Assembly: GCA_963556255.1 (NCBI GenBank)
Contig: OY744605.1
Coordinates: 1,235,521 to 1,299,520, forward strand
DNA from: Allolobophora icterica
Taxonomy: Eukaryota > Annelida > Clitellata > Crassiclitellata > Lumbricidae
Length of the DNA: 64,000 nt
Direction of reading: 5' to 3'
A program made the translations under genes and the position numbers. Under the pieces are notes generated by a model, which ran no database searches, was not told where the DNA came from, and saw nothing but the letters and a program-made list of their open reading frames with translations. Positions 31,275 through 39,966 of this stretch are shown here, in pieces (position 1 is the stretch's first letter; each line of letters starts with the position of its first letter).

Positions 31275-34079
31275 TTGGTGTCAAAAATTAAGAAAATAGG
31301 TGATGCAATGAAGCATGTATTGCCTCAAATGCCAACTGATATGATGGAGGTGCCATTATATTTTGAAACAGTCGAGAAAGCGTTTCGCAGTTTTGCTGTG
31401 GAAAAGCCGTTTTGGGTGAAATTATTACTACCATTGATGACGCCGAAAGCTCGAACCGTTCTGAATAGATTGTCATTCGATGATCTAGACAATTATGATA
31501 GAGTCAAGCAGCACTTATTAAAAGAATTTAAATTGACCTCGAGAGAATACAGAGCCAGATTTGTGGATGCTAAGAAGACAACAGAAGAGACTTGTACGAT
31601 GTTTACGGCAAGACTGAAGAACTTGCTAAACTATTACGTGAGAAGTCGAAACGTGAACAGAGAGTATGATACGCTCTTTGATTTGCTGGTAGCGGATAAG
31701 CTAAAAGAATGTTTACCGCCAGGTCCACTACAGTTTGTATTGTCGAAGGAAGGAACTGACTGTCTCCAAGCTAGTGCAGTGGCAGACCTAGCAGACATTC
31801 ATGTAAACAATCGAATTGGGTTTGCGATCCCAAATATAAACAGTTATCCTTCTCAACGTTCCGTAAACCAAAGCCAGAGTGGAAAGTGGAAAAGTAATCC
31901 AGAAACAGGGAATCAGTTCAAAGGTAAAGAAGTCAAGGCTAGTGTCCCTGTACCCAATGAGACCAGAGAAGTGACGTTTGGTCGTCAGGGATTTAACAAA
32001 TCGTCAGCGCCGTTTGCCAAGAGGGAAGGCAACACATCGTTTACGCAGTATAAGAGAAATGAAGGAAATGAACAACGAGGTATGGTTGTGAAACGTTGTC
32101 ACAACTGTGGTTCAGATAAACATTTGGTTAAATTTTGTCCAGTTCCAGTGGCAGCAGCTAGTTCTAGCAGAAATCAAGAACACACAAGGGTGAATTTGAT
32201 TCAAGTGGTTAGTGATACAGACAATCAAACCACGGGTCAAGAAAACCAAGAAACTGAAGTAAAGTCAGTAATGAAATGTGGTATTCAAAAAGAAATTCTA
32301 TTGGATGCTGGAATTCAGAGAGAAGTCATAGGAAAAGATGACAGTCGAATATTGAAGAAATCGTTCTTGCAATATGTCGAGGTCGAAATTCGTGGAGTAG
32401 ACGGTAAAGAGCCAGTGAAAGTCAAAGCACTGAGCGACTCGGGTGCAGAAATTCCGGTGATTAGTGAAGAATTACTGGAAGGCATGAAGGTGGAACAAAT
32501 TGGAAAAGTGAACTTGCAATGTGTGGCAGGAGATGCCATTCCTGCGAAGTTAGTGAAAGTTGATGTTAGACTGTGTGGTAGTGACGTGGAAGAAGAGGGA
32601 TTTCCGCGTAAAATCCAGTGTTCACTTACACCTTATGTCACCTTGATGTGTGCTAGTATTGCAAAGATGGGCAGTACAGAAAGATTCTTGTTGCATCCAG
32701 AGATAATTGCCGAATTAAAAGCAGTACCACAGATGAAGGTCAAAACGATACAAGGAGATGTGAGTGTACGAGCAAATGTAATGACAAGAGCGCAGAGTCG
32801 GAAACAGGAAATGGTAGATGTTGATGAGAAGAATGAAACTGAAAGTTCAAGTGATGAGGAAAACGAAAGTAATGAGCAACGAAGCTTATCGCGAGATGGT
32901 GTAATAGCAGAGATGAACGAGCAAGAGATGGCTGCATGCGAGAATGGCACATTAAATGAAACTGAAGAAGACAATGAATGTGATGTGGGGATAGGAGACT
33001 TGTATAGAGATGAAGAGATGGACGAAGAACAAAAGGTGCAGATTGCCGATTCGAAGAAGTTCGAAGAGCAACAGAGAAAGGATGAATCGTTGAAGCCGTG
33101 GTGGAAGTTAGCACAAGAGAAAGAATCTGAATTCTGTGTGATCAACGGTTTATTGCATAAGAAATATCAGATATTAGACCAGACGATATATCAACTAGTG
33201 TTACCAAAAGAGAGACGAATTAAAGTGATGGAGTTGGCACATGAGTCGGTATTTGGAGGACATCTAGGAGAAGAGAAAACAAGAGAACGAATAAAGTTGT
33301 CTTTTGTATGGCCAAAGATGAGAAGAGACATTGTGAAATTTTGCAAGTCTTGTGAGAAATGTCAACTAAAGGCAAGGAGTCTGGTGATGGATAGAGTGCC
33401 TATCACTCCAGTCTCAAGAGAAGAGGTCGCCTTCAGGAGAATGACAATGGACCTCGTTGGCCCGATCGATCCGGTATCTGCTGCAGGTCACAAGTATTGT
33501 TTATGCATTGTGGACTCGTGCACCAGATGGCCTACAATCTTCTTATTGAAATCGCTGACAGCGAAGGCTGTGTGTGAAGCGTTGATGGAACTGTTCATGA
33601 ACGTTGGTGTGCCGTCCGTGATTACAAGTGATCAAGGAACGAACTTCACAGCCAGTTTGACAAGAGAATTTCTCGATTTAATGGGCTGTAGTCCACGATT
33701 CGACACACCAGGACACCCAGAGGCTGCTGGATTAGTAGAAAGATGGAATCAGACATTTAAAAAGATGATCCATCATGTGATAATAGACAACCCGAGGAAA
33801 TGGCACAAGATAATTCCTTTCACAGTGTGGGCATTACGAGAAGTGCCGAATGCAACTACTGGAGTATCACCATATATGCTTGTCTATGGGAAAATTCCGA
33901 GAGGACCATTGGCGATATTAAAAGAGAGTTGGACTAGAGAAATAAACTTACCACCTCATGTTGGAGTTAAACCAGAAAAGTATTTGAAAGAACTCAAAGA
34001 AAATATGGAGAAAGCATTATTGTTTGCAGAATCCTACTCTCGAGAAAAGCAAAATTTTACAATACACGAATCAGTATAA
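31275..34079 (+). CDS. Gag capsid, protease and integrase polyprotein frame
   Basis: A 934-residue open frame without internal stops. It opens at a TTG and has no obvious ATG of its own, so it is probably a continuation of Gag. Visible in order: a capsid-like helical region (residues about 20-190), a zinc knuckle CHNCGSDKHLVKFC (about 275-288), an aspartic protease motif LSDSGAEIPVIS (Asp near 388), an acidic linker, the integrase zinc-binding HESVFGGHL...CKSCEKCQ (about 656-692), and the integrase catalytic core with Asp near 726, Asp near 786 (SDQGTNF) and Glu near 822 (VERWNQ). The last two are 35 residues apart, the canonical DD35E spacing. Gag and Pol share one frame here. The frame ends at 34079 by a slip next to an AAAA/TTTT run, and the integrase C-terminus continues in the next frame. 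Confidence 0.9.
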   Translation: MVSKIKKIGDAMKHVLPQMPTDMMEVPLYFETVEKAFRSFAVEKPFWVKLLLPLMTPKARTVLNRLSFDDLDNYDRVKQHLLKEFKLTSREYRARFVDAKKTTEETCTMFTARLKNLLNYYVRSRNVNREYDTLFDLLVADKLKECLPPGPLQFVLSKEGTDCLQASAVADLADIHVNNRIGFAIPNINSYPSQRSVNQSQSGKWKSNPETGNQFKGKEVKASVPVPNETREVTFGRQGFNKSSAPFAKREGNTSFTQYKRNEGNEQRGMVVKRCHNCGSDKHLVKFCPVPVAAASSSRNQEHTRVNLIQVVSDTDNQTTGQENQETEVKSVMKCGIQKEILLDAGIQREVIGKDDSRILKKSFLQYVEVEIRGVDGKEPVKVKALSDSGAEIPVISEELLEGMKVEQIGKVNLQCVAGDAIPAKLVKVDVRLCGSDVEEEGFPRKIQCSLTPYVTLMCASIAKMGSTERFLLHPEIIAELKAVPQMKVKTIQGDVSVRANVMTRAQSRKQEMVDVDEKNETESSSDEENESNEQRSLSRDGVIAEMNEQEMAACENGTLNETEEDNECDVGIGDLYRDEEMDEEQKVQIADSKKFEEQQRKDESLKPWWKLAQEKESEFCVINGLLHKKYQILDQTIYQLVLPKERRIKVMELAHESVFGGHLGEEKTRERIKLSFVWPKMRRDIVKFCKSCEKCQLKARSLVMDRVPITPVSREEVAFRRMTMDLVGPIDPVSAAGHKYCLCIVDSCTRWPTIFLLKSLTAKAVCEALMELFMNVGVPSVITSDQGTNFTASLTREFLDLMGCSPRFDTPGHPEAAGLVERWNQTFKKMIHHVIIDNPRKWHKIIPFTVWALREVPNATTGVSPYMLVYGKIPRGPLAILKESWTREINLPPHVGVKPEKYLKELKENMEKALLFAESYSREKQNFTIHESV

Positions 34080-35253
34080 CAAGAGAGCAAAGCACAAAGA
34101 ATTTGAAGCTGGTGAGAAAGTCATAGTTTTGCATCCAACGTCAACGAACAAACTTATTTCTCGATGGCATGGTCCATGTACGATCATACATCGAAGATCA
34201 AAGTACTCTTATTTAGTCTATATGGGTGAAAATGGTCGAAAAATAATTCACGCCAACAAGATCAGAAAATATGTTACTCGAGCATTAAGTTGTGGTCTAA
34301 TCGTTGAAGAAGATGAAGATTTTGGTTCAGTGGTTGAATTACCAATGAGGAATGAGGTTCAAGATGACAAGAATTCTCTTAACCTCGATCCTGAACAAAT
34401 TAGCCATTTGACAGTAACTCAACAAGAACAGTTGTTGAACGTTTTAAACAAATACTGTGACAGATTTTCAGAAAAACCCGGATTATGTACATTGGTTGAA
34501 CATGAAATTGAACTAAAACCAGGATTTCATGGAAAGGAATTTGCAGCATATCGAATTCCTTTGATTTATCGATCAGAAGTGGAACGTCAGATCAAAGAAA
34601 TGTTAAAAACAAACATTATTAAACCATCATCGAGCAGAATGGCAAGCCCTTTGGTTATTGTCAAAAAGAAAGACGGATCTTTGAGACTTGCCTGTGACTA
34701 CAGATACATTAACTCATTCACAGTGGATTGTAAATATCCGATGCCGATTGTCAGAGACGTTTTGAACAAAGTTGGAAAGTCTATAAATGTGATTTCCATT
34801 TTGGACTGTCGAAGTGCTTATTGGACTTGTCCTGTAAAACAATCTGATCAATGGAAGACAGCTTTTGTAACACATAATGGACTGTATGAATTTACTCGTG
34901 TTCCTTTTGGAATGATAAATTCTGGACGAACTTTTGTTAAGGCGATAAATTTAGTTTTACAGCCTATAAGTGACTTTGCAGAACCGTATGTTGATGACAT
35001 TGCTGTGCATTCTGACAGTTGGAAAGTTCACTTGCAGCATCTAGATGCATTTTTGATGCAAATGAGATTGCATAACGTTACTTTGAATTTGAAAAAATGC
35101 ATATTTGGTAAGAGTGAGGTAAGGTTTATGGGTCATGTGGTTGGGTCTGGTAAGATAAAGATGAATCCAGACAGAATTGAAAGTTTGACTAATTTGAAGA
35201 TCCCAGAAACTAAGAAGCAAGTTAAGCAACTGCTTGGATTTTTTAATTTTTAG
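34024..35253 (+). CDS. Integrase C-terminus and reverse transcriptase frame
   Basis: Opens in another frame with the end of integrase, including a GPY/F-like module (WHGPCTIIHR, residues about 44-54). It then runs through a short linker into reverse transcriptase: IIKPSSSRMASPLVIVKKK, LRLACDYRYIN, ISILDCRSAYW (first catalytic Asp), FGMINSGRTF and the active site PYVDDIAVHS (residue about 321). RT directly following integrase is the key structural point. The frame ends at 35253 in a T-rich run just before the RT-RNase H connection. The start is a TTG and is not a true initiation site. Confidence 0.9.
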   Translation: MQNPTLEKSKILQYTNQYNKRAKHKEFEAGEKVIVLHPTSTNKLISRWHGPCTIIHRRSKYSYLVYMGENGRKIIHANKIRKYVTRALSCGLIVEEDEDFGSVVELPMRNEVQDDKNSLNLDPEQISHLTVTQQEQLLNVLNKYCDRFSEKPGLCTLVEHEIELKPGFHGKEFAAYRIPLIYRSEVERQIKEMLKTNIIKPSSSRMASPLVIVKKKDGSLRLACDYRYINSFTVDCKYPMPIVRDVLNKVGKSINVISILDCRSAYWTCPVKQSDQWKTAFVTHNGLYEFTRVPFGMINSGRTFVKAINLVLQPISDFAEPYVDDIAVHSDSWKVHLQHLDAFLMQMRLHNVTLNLKKCIFGKSEVRFMGHVVGSGKIKMNPDRIESLTNLKIPETKKQVKQLLGFFNF

Positions 35254-35788
35254 ACAGTTCATTAAGGACTTTGCACAGATTGCGAAACCTTTATCTGATT
35301 TAACTAGTAAACGTGTTTCTGATAAGATTGATTCGACTGTTGAACATCAGCAAGCATTTGATTTACTTAAAGAGGCTGTGCGATCCAAAGTAGTGTTATA
35401 TGTTTTTGAAGTGGGAAAACCATTCAATTTGTACTGCGATAGTAGTGACTTTGCAGTCGGTGCTGTTTTAACACAGATGGACGACAAGGGAATAGAACGC
35501 CCTGTGTCATTTATCAGTCAGAAATTAACTGATACCCAGAAGAGATGGGCTACTGTGGAAAAGGATGCCTATGCTATTGTTTGGGCTCTAAACAAGTTAA
35601 AAGAAATTATAATTGGATCAAAAATTTTCATTTTTACTGATCACAATCCTCTTACATATTTGACTGAGTCAATGTCTAAGTCTGCTAAACTTGTGCGTTG
35701 GGCGTTAGCCTTACAAACTTTTGATGTTGAGGTGAAGTACAAGAAGGGCAGATTGAATGTTATTGCTGATTGTTTGTCAAGGTTATAA
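35234..35788 (+). CDS. RNase H frame, end of pol
   Basis: It continues pol after a one-base shift at the T run near 35243. It contains the RT thumb end (QFIKDFAQIAKPLSDLT) and a gypsy-type RNase H with DSSDFAVGAVLTQ (Asp near residue 69), VEKDAYAIVWAL (Glu near 109) and FTDHNPLTYL (Asp near 136), finishing at VIADCLSRL. After it come a stop and about 115 bp to the 3' LTR. No integrase follows, which confirms the unusual order. Confidence 0.9.
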   Translation: MDFLIFRQFIKDFAQIAKPLSDLTSKRVSDKIDSTVEHQQAFDLLKEAVRSKVVLYVFEVGKPFNLYCDSSDFAVGAVLTQMDDKGIERPVSFISQKLTDTQKRWATVEKDAYAIVWALNKLKEIIIGSKIFIFTDHNPLTYLTESMSKSAKLVRWALALQTFDVEVKYKKGRLNVIADCLSRL

Positions 35789-35885
35789 GTAATCGTAAGA
35801 CTGTTTATTGATTAGTTAGATATATATTTGTTTCATGTATTTTGGTAATTTCGCAAATTTTGAAATTTAATTTGCTCAATTCCAG

Positions 35886-35902
35886 AAAAAGGAAGGAGGT
35901 AA
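35886..35902 (+). promoter_or_regulatory. Polypurine tract
   Basis: AAAAAGGAAGGAGG directly precedes the 3' LTR, as needed for plus-strand priming. Confidence 0.75.
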
Positions 35903-36401
35903 TGTGAACTGAGTTTTGTGTACAGTCTTGCAGTGCGAGATATTAGCGTATATATTTAGTGCGCTTACTTTAGTTTCACGTGTATATGTATATATGATAG
36001 ATGTATAACGTTTAGTCTTAGTGACACGCGCGGCCGGCCGATATCGGCAGCGGCGCGCTATATGTATATTATTAGATTTCGCTTAGGCGCACAGAAGACA
36101 GGTGTGTCAAGAGGCGCGAAGAATTGTGCTGACTGGAGAAGTTTGAATTCGTGTGTGTTCGCTGTAGTAGTGTTGCTGACTAGTTGAGTTGTAATCGAAT
36201 TGAGTTCTGTCTGTTTGTTTCTTATTAAACTAAAAGATATTAAACTGTGTTGGTGATTAATTCAGGTTAAGCTACACAGTAGAAAATAAAGCTACTTATA
36301 CGTAGAATTAGTGTTCAAAAGGTGAACGTTAAATAGGCGTTAAGTACGAAGAGAACAAGGATTTAATCAGAAGGATTGTCAACGGAAAGATTGGGTTGAC
36401 A
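35903..36401 (+). repeat. 3' LTR of the Gmr1-like element
   Basis: 499 bp, TGTGAACTGAG to GGTTGACA. It retains the ~17 bp (around ACGTTTAGTCTTAGTG) lost from the 5' LTR. Confidence 0.95.
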
Positions 36402-36508
36402 GCAGTATTAAAATTTTGCATCAGTATCCGATCCAGTTTCGCGTCTGAAAAGTCACTACACTGAAAGACGACATCTTTGCACTCTGCAGAGAAGACGATC
36501 AACGCAGT
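36402..36508 (+). pseudogene. NHL pseudogene, 102-bp unit C
   Basis: One complete unit between the Gmr1-like 3' LTR and a solo LTR, starting and ending with GCAGT. Confidence 0.8.
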
Positions 36509-36795
36509 TGTCATATGCATTAATTGTGGGTAGGTGTTTTGTTAGGCTTTAGAATGGGTAGGCGTGGTTTATATGTAATTATGTATATGCTTGTATAGTA
36601 TAATGACAATATATCTATATAAAGACTCTGCTAGGATAGGACAAATTATAATTAGTATAGTGCATACGGCTTTAGCCAATCAAAAGAGCTGTAGGCGCAT
36701 GACTGTGAAAGTGTACTGTATATAAAATTCGTATTTCACATTATTAAATCAGTCATAACTTGTGTGTGACTCGTGGTTGGTCGGTAGAGCTGACA
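36509..36795 (+). mobile_element. Solo LTR of a second retrotransposon family
   Basis: 287 bp beginning TGTCATATGC and ending GAGCTGACA, flanked by GCAGT on both sides (36504-36508 and 36796-36800). It contains a TATA-like CTATATAAAGACTC near 36614. It is unrelated in sequence to the Gmr1-like LTR apart from the TGACA end. Loss of the interior by LTR-LTR recombination is the usual explanation. Confidence 0.85.
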
Positions 36796-37008
36796 GCAGT
36801 ATTAAAATTTTGCATCAGTATCCGATCCAGTTTCGCGTCTGAAAAGTCACTACACTGAAAGACGACATCTTTGCACTCTGCAGAGAAGACGATCAACGCA
36901 GTATTAAAATTTTGCATCAGTATCCGATCCAGTTTCGCGTCTGAAAAGTCACTACACTGAAAGACGACATCTTTGCACTCTGTAGAGAAGACGATCAACG
37001 CAGTATTA
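36796..37008 (+). pseudogene. NHL pseudogene, 102-bp units D and E
   Basis: Two units with exactly 102-bp spacing (GCAGT at 36796, 36898 and 37000), followed by GCAGTATTA, where the Tigger element has inserted at TA (37007-37008). The gene resumes at 39967. Confidence 0.85.
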
Positions 37009-39966
37009 GGGGAACCTAGGCCTTGATGGGACAGGAGCCTTCATGGGACACCCTGTACTACACGACTGGGGCGGTTTTTGTGTGGATTTCGTCATGCCCT
37101 TGTGCTGCATAAACAGCGCCACCTTTAGTAACGTGTTTTGGCTGTGTTCGATTGATCGATGTTAGAGTCGCATTAAAAATTGTGTTATTGTGATAAATCA
37201 ATTCGTTTTGAACGGTTAGTACATTTAGTTTGTGTCTTTTGCTGTGTTTGCTAGAAAAAAATGATAGTGTGAATTTGAAACGTTGTTTATATAGTTGTGA
37301 AACTCCGAGATTAAACGCACATGTTGACGTGAGCGAAATATGATAATTTCGTAATACGTATAATGTGCACAGACGGTTTTGATGGGACAGTGGTTAGTGG
37401 GTCATGATGGGACATGTCCCATCATCGCCCACTTGTGACATCAACTTTAATTAGTTTTGAAATGCATATTATTTGCCTATTTCCATTGCAATTACCGTTT
37501 GTTTAGTACTTCATTTATCACTAATAAGCTGTAATTATTCTGTTTTGCCAGCATGTATAATGGTACATCCTGCCAGGAAATCAAGCCGAGGAAGTTGGAA
37601 CAACGTTGCAATGGAGGCAGCAGTGAGTGCTGTGCGTGAAGGTAAAATGTCTTTGCGTCATGCGGCCTATAGCTTTCAGGTGCCTAAATCTACACTTGAA
37701 CGACATGTCAACAAGAAGATCCAAACCCCAGGAAGTCTGGGCGGTCGAAAGCCTGTTCTCGATGCAACGTTTGAGGCAGAGCTGGTGCAGCATGTGCTAC
37801 AGATGCAGAGAAGATTTTTTGGCCTGGCACCTAAGGAGCTTAAGAAACTGGCATTTGATTTAGCAGAACACAACAAGCTGCCGCATCCGTTTTCAGGTCA
37901 GACCAAGCTGGCCGGCAAGGATTGGCTTCGAGCATTTCTACGCCGCCACCCCGAAATCTCCTCCCGAAAACCAGAGCCAACAAGCCTCTCAAGAGCGGTT
38001 GGATTCAACAGGGTCCAAGTTGGAATATTTTTTGATGCACTGAAAAGTGAATTACAGAAATACAGTTATACACCCCATCAAATATGGAATGCAGATGAAT
38101 CAGGTCTGACATCAGTTCATAAGCCAGGCAAAATCTTGGCCGCTAAAGGTCAAAAGCAAGTGGGGAAAATAACTAGTGGGGAACGAAGTAAGACGGTTAC
38201 CATTCTGTGTTGCATGAGTGCATCTGGTTCATACATTCCACCAGCTATGATATACCCAAGGAAGTATATGAATGACAGACTGTTAAAAAATGCGCCACCA
38301 TTGACCATTGGATTTGCATCCGATTCGGGCTGGATTAATGAGCAACTGTTTGTGAAGTGGCTCGAACATTTTGCGAAGTTCACACATGCCTCATGCACTA
38401 ATAGACAGTTACTGATTGTCGACGGACATGGCTCGCATAAAACACTCGCAGCTATAACATTGGCTCGTGATAAGGGTATCACTTTAATATCTCTTCCTTC
38501 GCACACAACGCACAAACTCCAGCCACTCGACCGTGCATTTTTTGGTCCATTAAAGAGATATTACAACTCATCATGTGATCACTGGATGGTAAGCCATCCA
38601 GGTAAGCGTATTACTGATTACGACATTGCTGAGCTGTTTGGACAGGCTTACGTCAAAGCAGCTGGAATGGAAAAAAGGTATTAATGCCTTCAAGGCGTGC
38701 GGAATATGGCCGTTTAACTGTGATATATTTGATGACAGCGAATATGCTCCTGCTGTTACTACAGAACTGCACTTGCCTGCCACGGGGTGCACAGGTTCAT
38801 ATTCCAACACCTCACTTCCACTCGCATCAACCTCGTCAGAGACTATGGTGAATCTTCCTTCCGGCTCTTCAGCAGATCAGAGCTCTGTTAGACTGCCATC
38901 TACGTCATCAGAGACCCCGGCAAGTCTTGCATCCAGCTGTTCGACAGATCAGATCGCTAACCCACTCGCATCAACCTCGTCAGAGACTATGGTGAATCTT
39001 CCTTCCGGCTCTTCAGCAGATCAGAGCTCTGTTACACTGCCATCTACGTCATCAGAGACCCCTGCAAATCTTGCAGATCAGAGCACCACTGGAAGGCCGC
39101 TGGAATCATCTTCGCCTCTCAGAAGAGTCACTGTAGCAGATCTTTCACCTATTCCAAAAGCTGTACAAACAGGATCACGAAAGAGAAAGGCCCAAAAAGC
39201 TGAAGTATTTACTGTTTCCCCATACAAGGCACAGCTGGAAGCTATGCAGCAAGTTAAGGAAGCCAAAAAACTTAAATAATCGGTTAAATCCCACTTTACC
39301 CAAAAGAAACAGACCAAGTCACCTGTTCAAGAACAAGTGATCGAACAAACTGTTAAAGAAGTTGAGGAATCAACACGTAAGAATAGGCCGAAAAGAAAGC
39401 TGAATAAGAAGCAGACAGCCAAGCAGGCATGCAGAGCAAAACACAGTAGAAAAGAAGCAAGTTCCTACGATTCTGTTGGACTTCATCTCAATACTGCTGG
39501 CACAAGTGAGGCGGCAACACAGTATTTCTGCCTATATTGCAAGGACAAATATACTGAGCCTGCTACGGAAGACTGGATTAGATGTGATAGATGTTTGAAA
39601 TGGTGTCATGCCAGCTGTGCACCTTCTGATGATGTGACATTTGTTTGTGATTATTGCTTATATGCATAGTTTAGCGTAGCCTACTAGCTGAAGTATGATT
39701 AAGTGGGGCTGTGCACGTCTTTTTTTAACTTCTCCTGATTATTGACAATGTCCCATCATGTAAGAAGGTTGGCCATGATGGGACATTTTTTGAATTTTTA
39801 ACTATCAAATTTTCCCTTCAGTATATGTTTTTAGTCGACTTACTATATACTGTGTACTTACAGTTACATGTGAACTTTATGAAAACTTGCAACGGTATAA
39901 TAATGAGATCAATTTATGACAGAGAACAGCATTTGTTGAATAGTGTCCCATCAATGCCTCCTCTCC
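37009..39966 (+). mobile_element. Tigger/pogo-type DNA transposon, nearly complete
   Basis: A 2.96-kb element flanked by TA on both sides. The termini are GGGGAACCTAGGCCTTGATG and, in reverse, GGGGAGAGGAGGCATTGATG, both running into GGGACA. Excision of one TA rejoins the NHL reading frame (DQRSI then KVYDRNN). Copies of TGATGGGACA in both orientations cluster at both ends (37023, 37379, 37402-37423, about 39750, 39774 and 39945) and look like transposase-binding sites. Confidence 0.9.
37560..39669 (+). pseudogene. Tigger/CENP-B-like transposase with C-terminal PHD-type finger
   Basis: The likely ATG is at 37560. Order: an N-terminal psq-like helix-turn-helix (about 37600-37720), a CENP-B-type DNA-binding region (37770-38000), then a DDE_1 catalytic core with Asp in WNADESGL (38094), Asp in IVDGHGSH (38421) and Asp in LQPLDRAFFG (38529), with 35 residues between the last two. 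A Ser/Thr-rich linker (38750-39110) contains an internal duplication of TSSETMVNLPSGSSADQSS. The C-terminus (39525-39665) is a Cys/His module, CLYCKDKY...CDRCLKWCH...CDYC, resembling a PHD finger, as found in several invertebrate pogo-like transposases. The frame is broken once at a run of six A (about 38670) and once by TAA at 39277. Otherwise it is full length, so activity was probably lost recently or the breaks are sequencing errors. Confidence 0.85.

Larger units (their letters stand above)
29492..36401 (+). mobile_element. Gmr1-like Ty3/gypsy LTR retrotransposon, nearly complete
   Basis: A 6.9-kb element with two near-identical LTRs (TGTGAACTGAG...GGTTGACA), a primer-binding-type TGGTGGCAGCGACGG just inside the 5' LTR and a purine tract AAAAAGGAAGGAGG before the 3' LTR. 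GCAGT follows the 3' LTR and (G)CAGT precedes the 5' LTR, a 5-bp target duplication with one base lost on the left. The domain order is Gag, protease, integrase, reverse transcriptase, RNase H. That is the copia-like order but with gypsy-type domains, the distinguishing feature of the Gmr1 group. The coding region is broken by four frame changes. Confidence 0.9.

Noticed and set aside
37473..37559. Longer transposase start with a signal-peptide-like MPISIAITVCLVLHLSLISC
   Set aside because: The frame opens at TTG. The first ATG at 37560 leads straight into the helix-turn-helix region expected at the N-terminus.
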